Shown piece after piece: positions 7,338 through 15,231 of a stretch of DNA of 25,888 bases (positions within the stretch are counted from its first letter, which is position 1; every line of letters begins with the position of its first letter). The notes beneath the pieces were generated by a model. It ran no database searches. It had not been told where the DNA came from and saw only the letters and a program-made list of their open reading frames with translations. The DNA is taken from positions 1-25,888 of the IMG/VR virus record IMGVR_UViG_3300045135_000865; one strand, written 5' to 3'. Origin of the DNA: a virus. Made by a program: the position numbers and the translations under genes.

Positions 7338-10300
7338 TTAAATAATACCACCAAGTAGACCTTTATTACTTGTACCAAACAAGAATCTAAACATCAGTGA
7401 AGTAGAGGCAGCATCTTCTTCTGCTGCAAGCTGTGTTCTAACTGATTCTAGTTCTTTATCTGCAAGAACAATCTGCAAAGCTCTGTCCATTGCTGACTCA
7501 CTAGAAGTAAATGCAAAGCTCATGTTATCACGTTCACGTTGCCAGATTTCATCTAAGTTTTTAGAGGTCAAAGCATTGATAGTCTTTGCAAAGTCCATGT
7601 TACTTTCGTTCTGTGCAGCATTGTTCAGTGTAGCAATATTCTGTCTCCACTGAGCATTTGCCTGTGCTACGACAAGACCATTCTGAGCATTGAACATGTC
7701 CCTTTGGTTTTGTACTTCTGCATTAAACTGTCTCAAAGCATTCACAGTATTTACGTTGAACTGATCCATAGCATTTGCTTGAGATGCATTGAACTGACCT
7801 ACGTTTGCAGTTAGATTTGCAAAGAACTGGTCTGTCTGGTTCTCACTCGTAGCATTAAACTGTTTAGCAGCATTCTCTGCAGCTTGGTCAGTAAGCAGTG
7901 CTTGAATGTTCTGCTGAGATTTAAACAACTCTGTCTGCTGCTCGTTAGACAAATTAGCTAAATCCATTTGCAAAAAGTTTTGTGCATTTACTACAGCAGC
8001 TTGTTGACGGTTATTTAGGTTAGCTATATCTAGCTGCGACAATGCAGCAGCCTCTGCCATAATTACAGCTTGCTTGTTGCTTAGGTTTTGCAACTCCATT
8101 GTATTAGCTGCACGAGAGTTCTCAAGAGCAACCTGCTGTTCAGCAGTAAAGTTCATGTTGGCAATCTCAGAGACTTTAGCTGCATTCATAACCTTAGCTT
8201 GGAATGCTTGATCAAACTCCATTCCCAAGAACTTAGATCTTTGCTCTGCCTTAAACAAAGCCATTTGCTGCTTGTTACCAGCATCAATCTGAGCAATAGG
8301 TAGTGCAGCTTCCATAGCAGCTTGAATAACTGCTTGACCTGCAAGAGACGAAGCACCGAGGCCTCTAGCTGCAAGCATGGCTGTAGCTTTACGCATAGAA
8401 CCAGCAGCCCATGCAGGTGTATCACCACCTTCAAACTGTTGCATAAGCCCTGCTAGTTCGTCTTGAACAGAGGCAGCAGCTACTTCACCAGTACCAAATG
8501 CTGCATCTACTTGAGCTTGATCTACACCAGTTCCTTGGATAACTTCTCCATTTGGACCTGTCTGTAGTGTACGGGTAGGTAGTTCTCCACCTGCAACTTC
8601 TTGTACAGTCTTTGCTTGACCTTCAGCACCTTGTAAGTCAGATACCATAGTAGTGTCTGAGGTTTGACCTGTTACATCTTTTGTAACTGTGCCAGTTTGT
8701 GCTGTAGTTCCTTCAGTTTCTTTTTTAACATCTGCAGCTATGGTCTCAGGAGTCACAGTAGATGTTTTTGCAGTTACAGGCATTCCTACTTGAGAAACAG
8801 TACCTACGGTAGAAGCTTCAGCCATATTTGCTAGGTCAGTAGTCTTACCTGCATTTTGACCAATAAAGTCTGCTTCATCAGTCTGTATTTTATTTACTGC
8901 ACCCTGAACAGGTTGCATAGTTTGGGTAACAAGATTTTTCTGCATCTCTTGAAAGTCTTCAAGACTTAGTCCTGTAGTACCGTCCTGTGCACCTGGTCTT
9001 ACTCTTGCCATACCAGACATTGCTTGTTGGTACTTACCCATACGAGCTGCAGCAGCAGGATTAGCAGCTAGGAAGTTAGTAAGCTGATCTGCTGGGCCTT
9101 GGAATCCTAAGAACTTTCTAGCAAGCTGTACATCACCACCTTCTGCCATAGCTATTATACCACCTTGTGCAGCAGCTTTGCTAAATCCTGGAGGTACATA
9201 CGTTAAAGGCTTACCAGAGGCATCCTCAGTTACAGTCACTGACTGACCAAACTGGTTTGTGTACTGAGCCTGACCACCAAAACCTGCTTGAGATTGTGAG
9301 GTAAGGTTAGCCATATTAGTACCAGTGTAGTTATCTCTTACAGTAACTTGATCTGGTACAGCAGATAATCCTGCAGTTTGTACTGGTTGCTGGAAGGTAC
9401 CCGTAATAGCAGCTTGTTCGTATGTGTTTGTACCTGTACCACCTAAATTAGTAGTGTCTGTTCCAGTACCATTTTGATAAGTAGTCGTAGTTCCTGAATC
9501 AGTATTGTAGGTAGTTTCATCAACATCATAGGTAGTTGTACTAGTTCCAGTATCAGTTGTTGTGTCCGTTCCTGTACCTGTGCCTGTAGTACCTGTACCT
9601 GTTTGACCACCGCCACCAGTAATAGTTTGATCTACAACTTTTGTTTCCTTAATCTCTGGCATTTTAAAGCCAGCAAGAAAGTCTACATTAAGAAGATCTT
9701 GATAATCATCCCACCAAGGATTATAAACTTCATCATATGCTTTTAGGTATACACTATACTTTTCTTGCATAGCAGTAGGCATAGCTGCTTTAAGTATATC
9801 TCCTTGAATACCAAAATTCCTAATGCGACCAAAACCACTACCATTTCTTAAGTTCCAGTCGTTGTTGTTAGGTTGTACAGAAGTAATTAAATTTCCATTT
9901 GCTTTAGAATAAAGTTTTAATACATCTTGACCCTGAATTTGTTCATACTGTACGTCATAACCACCATACATTTGCTCTGTAGCTATGGATGCAGCAGCTT
10001 CAAGTCTTCCTGCATCAATTTCATTACCCCCTGGAGTCTTTGCAGCCTCCATAATAATATCCCAGTTACGAGTTTCATAGTTAGAACCTACCACTCCATA
10101 CAGAAGTTCACTAGCTTTAGTTGATATTGGTTGCCAGTAGTCAGAAGGTTTGTCGTATAAAGACTCAACACTCTCACCTGCAAGAGCCTCCATCATTTCA
10201 CGCATGTTAGGCTTACGAGGCTTACCTGCTTTTACAGAGGCCACATAAGAATCTATGTAACCATCATTAACCCAAGTAGGGATACCAACACCATCTATAG

Positions 10301-10661
10301 TAGCTTTATAGGTTCTTTCTTCTGGCATCGACCAAGTGCCATTTCCGTTAGGATTAACTTCAGGATCACGTTGAGGGGGTATATTTGCCCTAGCTTCAAA
10401 GGCATTAGCTAAAAGACGAGCATCATTAGCAGCACTTAAAGGATTCTTTACAGTAGTATTAGCAGTAGTACCATCAGCCCATGTAATAGTCCAGTTACCT
10501 GATCCCCCAGATATAGTATAGTTATCTGGATCAGCAGGAATATTACCCTCAGATGTAACTCTATCTAGATCATCTTGAATATAAGAAGGTAGATTACCCT
10601 GTTCGTCATAGAACTTTTCATCACCCTCTGGGATAGGCGTATTTGTGTTTTGCTCTGCCAT
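7338..10661 (-). CDS. Large repetitive virion protein, helical C-terminus (1107 aa)
   Basis: 1107 residues from ATG 10661. The N-terminal third is globular and Trp/Tyr-rich. Residues about 345-415 are a Thr/Gly low-complexity linker dominated by TGTG, TTT and TNT units. A QGGIIAMAEGG glycine motif follows near residue 500. The last 400 residues are a long Ala/Gln/Asn-rich helical array with repeated heptad-like units such as NLNNRQQAAV, NLSNEQQTEL and QFNA. No enzyme motif is seen. Proteins of this type occur with internal virion proteins in marine podoviruses, so a role in the ejection apparatus or capsid core is likely. The sugar module ends 11 bases upstream, so translation may continue from the hldD message. 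No paralogue is present in the window. Confidence 0.65.
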   Translation of the reverse strand: MAEQNTNTPIPEGDEKFYDEQGNLPSYIQDDLDRVTSEGNIPADPDNYTISGGSGNWTITWADGTTANTTVKNPLSAANDARLLANAFEARANIPPQRDPEVNPNGNGTWSMPEERTYKATIDGVGIPTWVNDGYIDSYVASVKAGKPRKPNMREMMEALAGESVESLYDKPSDYWQPISTKASELLYGVVGSNYETRNWDIIMEAAKTPGGNEIDAGRLEAAASIATEQMYGGYDVQYEQIQGQDVLKLYSKANGNLITSVQPNNNDWNLRNGSGFGRIRNFGIQGDILKAAMPTAMQEKYSVYLKAYDEVYNPWWDDYQDLLNVDFLAGFKMPEIKETKVVDQTITGGGGQTGTGTTGTGTGTDTTTDTGTSTTTYDVDETTYNTDSGTTTTYQNGTGTDTTNLGGTGTNTYEQAAITGTFQQPVQTAGLSAVPDQVTVRDNYTGTNMANLTSQSQAGFGGQAQYTNQFGQSVTVTEDASGKPLTYVPPGFSKAAAQGGIIAMAEGGDVQLARKFLGFQGPADQLTNFLAANPAAAARMGKYQQAMSGMARVRPGAQDGTTGLSLEDFQEMQKNLVTQTMQPVQGAVNKIQTDEADFIGQNAGKTTDLANMAEASTVGTVSQVGMPVTAKTSTVTPETIAADVKKETEGTTAQTGTVTKDVTGQTSDTTMVSDLQGAEGQAKTVQEVAGGELPTRTLQTGPNGEVIQGTGVDQAQVDAAFGTGEVAAASVQDELAGLMQQFEGGDTPAWAAGSMRKATAMLAARGLGASSLAGQAVIQAAMEAALPIAQIDAGNKQQMALFKAEQRSKFLGMEFDQAFQAKVMNAAKVSEIANMNFTAEQQVALENSRAANTMELQNLSNKQAVIMAEAAALSQLDIANLNNRQQAAVVNAQNFLQMDLANLSNEQQTELFKSQQNIQALLTDQAAENAAKQFNATSENQTDQFFANLTANVGQFNASQANAMDQFNVNTVNALRQFNAEVQNQRDMFNAQNGLVVAQANAQWRQNIATLNNAAQNESNMDFAKTINALTSKNLDEIWQRERDNMSFAFTSSESAMDRALQIVLADKELESVRTQLAAEEDAASTSLMFRFLFGTSNKGLLGGII
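9415..9626 (-). repeat. Thr/Gly low-complexity coding repeat
   Basis: A stretch of short imperfect ACA/GGT/ACT codon repeats inside the 1107-residue gene. It encodes a Thr/Gly-rich linker (TGTGTTGTGTGTD and similar) between the N-terminal globular part and the helical C-terminal part. Confidence 0.7.
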
Positions 10662-10672
10662 TCTACTTTACC

Positions 10673-11443
10673 TTAAACTGAAAGAGTCTCTCTAAATTTT
10701 GTTGTGTCTGCTTTAGTAAACTCTTGGTAATTACCTTTTAGATTATCTGGAAAATCAATAAACTCAATAGAAGCACCAGTTTTGTTAGAAACATCTAAAG
10801 CTACATCATAAAAGCTTTGTGTAGTTCCTGTTCCAAAATTCCATATCCCTGATTCTTCTATGTTAAAAAACTTTTGGTGATCCATCACAACTTTACCAAC
10901 ATGGATAAAATCTCTTACAAACTTTTCTGATCCTTTGAAGAGTTTGATCTTACCTGTTGTTTTAGCTTGCTCCATAAACTTTGTCTGTGGGCTTGCTTGG
11001 TTTCCTTTGTGTTCCTCTTGGGGACCGTGTACGTTGAAGTATCTAAATATGTGTGTAGTAATAGGAGCATTTCTCAACTCTACATACTTTTCAAACAGTG
11101 CTTTGCTACGAGCATAGTGGTTCTGAGGATCAAGAGGTGATGTTTCTTTGAAGTCTGACTTTAGTCCGTACACCGAGGCACTAGAAGCAAACTGAAACTT
11201 AACGTTGTGTTTTATACACTCCTCGTACAACTTGATACTAAACTCTATATTTTGTCTGTATATACGACTGATATTTGTTTCAGTAGTAGAGCTAATAGCT
11301 CCTAAGTGTATTACCCAGTCTAAACCCTTTACTTTAGGAAACGACATACCCCATTCGTTTTTAATCACTTCGTGGTGTGGAGATAGAGCATTGACCATAT
11401 TCTTGCCAATAAACCCATTGCTGCCAGTAACTAGTATTTTCAT
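10673..11443 (-). CDS. hldD: ADP-L-glycero-D-manno-heptose 6-epimerase-like (HldD)
   Basis: 256-residue short-chain dehydrogenase/epimerase. The NAD(P)-binding loop is TGSNGFIG (G7, G10, G13), the catalytic segment is SSASVYG, and YARSK gives Y110 and K114. Matches specific to HldD rather than generic sugar epimerases are GAISSTTE, RYFNVHGPQEEHKG (K146 corresponds to the E. coli catalytic K178), KLFKGSEKFVRDF, GIWNFGTG and FPDNLKGNYQEFTKADT. HldD converts ADP-D-glycero- to ADP-L-glycero-D-manno-heptose, the last step of the LPS-core heptose pathway. It is about 50 residues shorter than E. coli HldD, mainly in the segment after the nucleotide loop and at the C-terminus, so activity is likely but substrate range is unproven. 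The start overlaps the cupin stop as ATGA. Confidence 0.85.
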   Translation of the reverse strand: MKILVTGSNGFIGKNMVNALSPHHEVIKNEWGMSFPKVKGLDWVIHLGAISSTTETNISRIYRQNIEFSIKLYEECIKHNVKFQFASSASVYGLKSDFKETSPLDPQNHYARSKALFEKYVELRNAPITTHIFRYFNVHGPQEEHKGNQASPQTKFMEQAKTTGKIKLFKGSEKFVRDFIHVGKVVMDHQKFFNIEESGIWNFGTGTTQSFYDVALDVSNKTGASIEFIDFPDNLKGNYQEFTKADTTKFRETLSV

Positions 11444-11796
11444 TTCTGGCTATCTCCCCGACCTACACGATAGTTATCCTCTACCGAATCAGGAGTAGAT
11501 ACTTCTATTACTGTGCCTTCCGTTTCACAAATGATTTGATGCGGGACCAAAGGCTCGTTACGCCACGTATCGCCAGCTGTAAGAGTCTTTTCATGAGTGC
11601 TTGCATCTTTTGTATCAATATAGATAACTTTAAATTTTCCCTTAAGGACATACCAAGTCTCATCTTTCTCTTTGTGAAAGTGCATAGAAAACTTAGCACC
11701 TTCGTTAAAATGTAAAAACTTACCACAATATTTGTCGTTGGTTGCCCATATTAGTTCTGACCCCCAACCCTTTTTAACATGTCCATTAAGCCGCAT
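11440..11796 (-). CDS. Single-domain cupin (sugar-module protein)
   Basis: 118 residues with a clear cupin motif 1: H39-F-H41-x4-E46-x6-G53. Motif 2 is GDTWRNEPLVPH, with H86. These residues would bind one metal ion. The fold is the cupin_2 type also seen as a C-terminal domain of type II mannose-6-phosphate isomerases and in stand-alone sugar-modifying proteins. It overlaps the kinase upstream by 11 bases and the epimerase downstream by 4, so it is part of the heptose unit. Plausible roles are sugar isomerisation or epimerisation. It could in principle substitute for the missing sedoheptulose-7-phosphate isomerase, but nothing in the sequence shows this. Confidence 0.75.
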   Translation of the reverse strand: MRLNGHVKKGWGSELIWATNDKYCGKFLHFNEGAKFSMHFHKEKDETWYVLKGKFKVIYIDTKDASTHEKTLTAGDTWRNEPLVPHQIICETEGTVIEVSTPDSVEDNYRVGRGDSQK

Positions 11797-12541
11797 TTTG
11801 TATCTCCTCTAAACGAGGTGCATACACACCGACATGTTGAACAGTTACCGCAGCAGCTTTCATAGCAAACTTAATAGCTTTTTCTATACTGTCTGTTTGT
11901 AGGTAGTTGTACACCAGAGCTGCTAAAAAGGTGTCTCCTGCTCCACAAACATCATGTGCATCTACTTTTGGTGGTAAGTATAGCTTATCCTTGTAGACGA
12001 CTTTATCTGACCCAAACGTGACAATCATGTTGTCTGCATCAGATGTTCTATTTTCGTACTCGTACTGATTTATTTTTACAAAAGCTTTGTTGAACAGTTT
12101 TAAGTCTTGCTTTTTTGTATCAATAAATACTGGACCGTTGTAGCTCTCTAAGATGCTTTGGATAGCAAAGGTAGAGACATAACCTTTATTGTAATCAGAG
12201 ATAACGACAGCATCGTAATCACTAAAGTTGTGTAGGCGATGCTCATCATGTTCTTCTTCTATTAGAGGTACATCAACTCTTACGATCTGTTGACCTGTCT
12301 TTGAGTCTATGTAACGTTTCTTTGTTTCTTTGTATAGAATATCATAGTGACAATCTACACCAAGTGACTGAAAGTTTTGTAGTACATTACCAGCCATTCC
12401 TAATTTACGAATAGTGGTATCCCAATCTAACACTGGTACGGGTGCCTCTGGGTTTAGCCTGTTTACGACACCATAACAGTACTCGTCATAGCATCCGTCT
12501 CCTATCAACAAAATCTTGGAGGGTTTTTGTTGTTGATTCAT
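11786..12541 (-). CDS. rfaE1: D-glycero-beta-D-manno-heptose-7-phosphate kinase-like (PfkB family)
   Basis: 251 residues from ATG 12541 (MNQQQKPSKILLIGDG). The start is set by GAGAGGA six bases upstream. A TTG five codons earlier is part of that ribosome site and is rejected. Features shared with the HldE kinase domain are GDGCYDEYCYG followed by NRLNPEAPVPVL, then GMAGNV, DYNKGY, DTKKQD and the PfkB signature DVCGAGDTF with catalytic base D203. The reaction is phosphorylation of heptose-7-phosphate to the 1,7-bisphosphate. It is shorter than the usual kinase domain of about 318 residues. In E. coli this domain is fused in front of the adenylyltransferase. Here the two are separate genes in the reverse order, overlapping by 56 bases in different frames. 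Confidence 0.85.
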   Translation of the reverse strand: MNQQQKPSKILLIGDGCYDEYCYGVVNRLNPEAPVPVLDWDTTIRKLGMAGNVLQNFQSLGVDCHYDILYKETKKRYIDSKTGQQIVRVDVPLIEEEHDEHRLHNFSDYDAVVISDYNKGYVSTFAIQSILESYNGPVFIDTKKQDLKLFNKAFVKINQYEYENRTSDADNMIVTFGSDKVVYKDKLYLPPKVDAHDVCGAGDTFLAALVYNYLQTDSIEKAIKFAMKAAAVTVQHVGVYAPRLEEIQNAA

Positions 12542-12896
12542 TATTGGTCCTCTCAAAGAATACTACCTCTTTACAGTATTCCTCACCAACAATCTTCTTC
12601 CCCCTCCAATCGGAACCTTTCACCATAACGTCAGGTTCATACCTTTTAATAATAGCTGCCAAGTCTTCATCCGAATCAAACGACACAACAGCATTAACAG
12701 GCTTCAACATTGACATCAGATGCTTCCGATTTTTCAGATTGTTAAAAGGTCTATCTGCTCCCTTGTTATACCTTATTTTGTTGTCTGTGTCAATAGCTAC
12801 GAGTAAATAGCCCCCTAACATACCTGCAAAATCAATAAGATCAAGGTGTCCAGAGTGTATTACATCAAAGGCTCCATTGACAAATACTTTCTTCAT
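12486..12896 (-). CDS. rfaE2: D-glycero-beta-D-manno-heptose-1-phosphate adenylyltransferase-like
   Basis: 136 residues, about the size of the C-terminal HldE domain. The nucleotidyltransferase signature GAFDVIHSGH (residues 8-17) is present, followed by LLVAIDTD, the RPFNNLKNR loop, VVSFDSDED, DVMVKGSDWRG and a C-terminal STTKTLQDF like the STTNII of E. coli HldE. It would join ATP and heptose-1-phosphate to give ADP-D-glycero-D-manno-heptose. Related cytidylyltransferases (TagD/GCT) share the fold, but the downstream match and gene context favour heptose. An AGGA eight bases before ATG 12896 is its ribosome site. It is divergent from gmhB with only 29 bases between starts. Confidence 0.85.
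   Translation of the reverse strand: MKKVFVNGAFDVIHSGHLDLIDFAGMLGGYLLVAIDTDNKIRYNKGADRPFNNLKNRKHLMSMLKPVNAVVSFDSDEDLAAIIKRYEPDVMVKGSDWRGKKIVGEEYCKEVVFFERTNNESTTKTLQDFVDRRRML
12548..12554 (-). promoter_or_regulatory. Ribosome binding site deciding the rfaE1 start
   Basis: GAGAGGA on the minus strand, six bases before ATG 12541, lying inside the end of the rfaE2 coding region. Confidence 0.7.
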
Positions 12897-12905
12897 GTGT
12901 ATTAT
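12877..12905 (+). promoter_or_regulatory. Sigma70-type promoter for gmhB
   Basis: On the plus strand, a perfect -35 TTGACA (12877-12882), a 17-base spacer and -10 TATTAT (12900-12905). Transcription should begin near 12912, just before the AAGGAG at 12915-12920 and ATG 12926. The promoter overlaps the start of the divergent rfaE2 gene. This is a host-polymerase-type promoter inside the late region. Confidence 0.75.
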
Positions 12906-12925
12906 CCTGTTAAAAAGGAGTTGTT

Positions 12926-13573
12926 ATGTCCAGATTTAAACATATCATAGAACAAGACCCACAACAAGTTCAACAACAAAACCTACCTGCTGATTGGCCT
13001 AAAGTGTTTCCTAAATCTATTGTTGGGCTAGACCGTGATGGTGTTATCAACGTAGATAGAGGTCACTACCTTACTGATCCTGATGACTGGGAGCCTATCC
13101 CTGGTTCACTAGAAGCTATCCGTATGCTTAGGTTGAAAGGCTACAAAGTAGTTATCCTGACTAACCAAGGCGGTATTACAAAGAAAGAGCAGACACATGC
13201 ACAAGTGGATGCCATTCATCAACGTATGATGGAAGTGTTTGGCAATGCAGGTATCTACTCCATTGATGGTTTATTTTATTCTGAGTCCTCACTAAAAGAA
13301 GACTACTATGCTAAACCTAATATTGGAATGTTTCATCGTACTGAGAAAGAAATATTCAACAACAAAATTAGATTTAAAGATAAGGGGTTCTACGTAGGTG
13401 ATAAGATGACAGATCTTAAAGCTGCAGAACGTATTGGTGCTACCCCAATCTTAGTACGTACTGGTCATGGGGTAGCTACTGAAAAAGATCTTCAAAAGTT
13501 CTCTAAGGAGAAACTAAGAAAGAAGACTAAGGTGTTTGAGAACCTTCTTCAGTTTGCTCAGAAGCTACCGTAA
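12926..13573 (+). CDS. gmhB: D-glycero-D-manno-heptose-1,7-bisphosphate 7-phosphatase-like (HAD family)
   Basis: 215 residues, the only plus-strand gene in the sugar module. HAD motifs are all present: nucleophile D36 and acid D38 in GLDRDGVINVD, T79 in ILTNQGG, K130 in KPNIGM, and D159/D163 in GDKMTD. The order and spacing match GmhB, which removes the 7-phosphate before nucleotide activation. There is a 30-residue N-terminal extension rich in Gln. The loop before KPNIGM, which in typical GmhB holds a Cys/His zinc site, has no cysteine here (YSESSLKEDYYA). A histidinol-phosphatase-like substrate cannot be excluded, but the neighbours favour heptose. Strong AAGGAG and its own promoter precede it. 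Its 3' end overlaps the carbamoyltransferase end by 47 bases on the opposite strand. Confidence 0.85.
   Translation: MSRFKHIIEQDPQQVQQQNLPADWPKVFPKSIVGLDRDGVINVDRGHYLTDPDDWEPIPGSLEAIRMLRLKGYKVVILTNQGGITKKEQTHAQVDAIHQRMMEVFGNAGIYSIDGLFYSESSLKEDYYAKPNIGMFHRTEKEIFNNKIRFKDKGFYVGDKMTDLKAAERIGATPILVRTGHGVATEKDLQKFSKEKLRKKTKVFENLLQFAQKLP
12944..12973 (-). promoter_or_regulatory. Possible sigma70-type promoter for rfaE2-rfaE1-cupin-hldD
   Basis: On the minus strand, TTGAAC (12973-12968) and TATGAT (12949-12944) are separated by 18 bases. The -10 matches consensus at 5 of 6 positions and the -35 at 4 of 6. It would start about 40 bases before the rfaE2 ATG and lies inside the 5' end of gmhB. Moderate support only. 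Confidence 0.4.
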
Positions 13574-15230
13574 CAAGCTTCCCTACCTCTGGTAGATACA
13601 TGTAGTCAATGTCACAGTTCTTCATGGTGTGTAGTGCATCATGTAGTGTCTCTACAAGTGGTTCACCTGCTAGGTTGAAGCTTGTATTGAACAGGATTGG
13701 TACACCAGTGATCTTACGGAACTCTTCAATCAGATCATAGTAGGCTTCATTCTGCTCTCTGGTTACAGTCTGAATGCGACATGTACCATCTACGTGTGTG
13801 ATAGCAGGAACTTCACCATGCTTGTCAGTCTTGAAGTCCATTGCATACATCATGAATGGTGACTCTTCCATTCCATGTGTCTCAAACCATTCCTCAAAGT
13901 ATTCCTTGAGCATTGATCCTGCAAAGGGTCTAAACCATTCACGGCCTTTGACCTTGTTTACTGTGTCCTTACCATCAGGATCTGTGGGATCGTACAGGAT
14001 AGAACGATTACCCAGTGCTCTTGGCCCTGCCTCTGATCTACCTTGGAACAACGTAACAATGTTCCTATCTGCAATCAGCTTGGCTACATCAGCAGGGGTA
14101 ACATCTTTTGTGTCGTATCCCTCTAGATTGTAGTTTTCTTCACGTTCAGGACCAAGATACAGTGTGCTTAGTGGACGTTTTGTTTTATCTTCTACATTTT
14201 GATAATAGATAAGCTGTGCTAGTCCAATAGCTGTACCACCATCATGTGAGATAGGATCAACGTAGATGTTAAGATCAGGAAAACGTTTCTTGTAGTAGTA
14301 GTTAGCTACACAGTTAAGTCCATAGCCCCCTGCAATCACAATATTCTTGTGTCCTGTCTTGTCTACAGCTTTCTCAATCAAATCCCCAACAAGAGTTTGT
14401 GTTCTATCTTGAACTGCCCAAGCTAAGTCTTTTGCAGCATCTGTTACCTTACTAGGGTCTTTGTGCCAAGCACGAGGATCTTCTTTTAACTCTAGGAAAG
14501 GATGTCTGTTGTGGTCTACGTGTGCACCTGCAGGGTAGTTAGGTAAGAAGAGGTTTTTATTACCCCTACCTTCTATAAATAGTTCAGGAATCTCTGGGTT
14601 TTCTTTTCCATAAGGAGCAAGACCCATAGTTTTTCCTGCCTCAATAAAACCAAAACCAAGGTACTCTGACACAGCTTCGTATGCTTTTACTAATGTAATA
14701 GCACTGTCCATTTCCAAGTCTTCTTTCTTAATACGATGTGTATTATAGTTACCACCATAAGAAGTAAAGACTTGTTTTATACCCTCTTCATAGTCACAAT
14801 TATAAATGGTTTCAGTTTCAAAACCTGGGTTAGTAGAATCTTCAGATACTTGAATATTTCTTTTAGTTCCAGAACCATCTACAATAACAGCAGCAGCTTT
14901 ATCAAAGCCTGAGTTATAAAATGCTGCAGCAGCATGGCCTATGTGGTGGTTAGCACCTACATTAATTATTTGTATGTTTGGATTAAACTTACGAATTAAT
15001 GCAGAAAAAGGGTCTTCACTAGTCCAAGTTAATTTAGGAAACTCTTGACTAGTTCCACCAAGAACTAATACATCTATACGATACTTAAGTGCTTCCAACA
15101 TTCCCCTAAAAGGGTTTCCATCGTATTTGTAACGAGACAGACGTTCTTCTTCGATGTAAAATTTAATTTCACCATCTACTAAAAAGGCAGCAGAACCATT
15201 GTGTCCTGGGTTAATAGCTAAGATATTCAT
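13527..15230 (-). CDS. O-carbamoyltransferase, NodU/CmcH/TobZ family
   Basis: 567 residues, full length for the family. The N-terminal Kae1-like domain starts NILAINPGHNGSAAF and continues with IEEERLSRYK. The metal-binding NHHIGHAAAAFY is at about residue 94, with H95, H96 and H99. The C-terminal carbamoyltransferase domain includes GRSEAGPRALGNRS (from residue 397) and NTSFN near 513, followed by GEPLV. The family uses carbamoyl phosphate and ATP to carbamoylate hydroxyls on sugars or antibiotics. With a glycosyltransferase one base upstream and heptose genes next to it, the likely acceptor is a sugar on host LPS or on the virion. Similar genes are known in marine phages. The acceptor cannot be read from sequence. 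Confidence 0.9.
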   Translation of the reverse strand: MNILAINPGHNGSAAFLVDGEIKFYIEEERLSRYKYDGNPFRGMLEALKYRIDVLVLGGTSQEFPKLTWTSEDPFSALIRKFNPNIQIINVGANHHIGHAAAAFYNSGFDKAAAVIVDGSGTKRNIQVSEDSTNPGFETETIYNCDYEEGIKQVFTSYGGNYNTHRIKKEDLEMDSAITLVKAYEAVSEYLGFGFIEAGKTMGLAPYGKENPEIPELFIEGRGNKNLFLPNYPAGAHVDHNRHPFLELKEDPRAWHKDPSKVTDAAKDLAWAVQDRTQTLVGDLIEKAVDKTGHKNIVIAGGYGLNCVANYYYKKRFPDLNIYVDPISHDGGTAIGLAQLIYYQNVEDKTKRPLSTLYLGPEREENYNLEGYDTKDVTPADVAKLIADRNIVTLFQGRSEAGPRALGNRSILYDPTDPDGKDTVNKVKGREWFRPFAGSMLKEYFEEWFETHGMEESPFMMYAMDFKTDKHGEVPAITHVDGTCRIQTVTREQNEAYYDLIEEFRKITGVPILFNTSFNLAGEPLVETLHDALHTMKNCDIDYMYLPEVGKLVTVASEQTEEGSQTP

Positions 15231-15231
15231 A

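Noticed and set aside
11786-12556. Kinase start at TTG 12556
   Set aside because: The TTG and next codons form the ribosome binding site of the ATG at 12541.
13561-13581. Hairpin GAAGCT/AGCTTC as terminator of gmhB
   Set aside because: No T run follows on either strand, and it lies in coding sequence of the carbamoyltransferase region.
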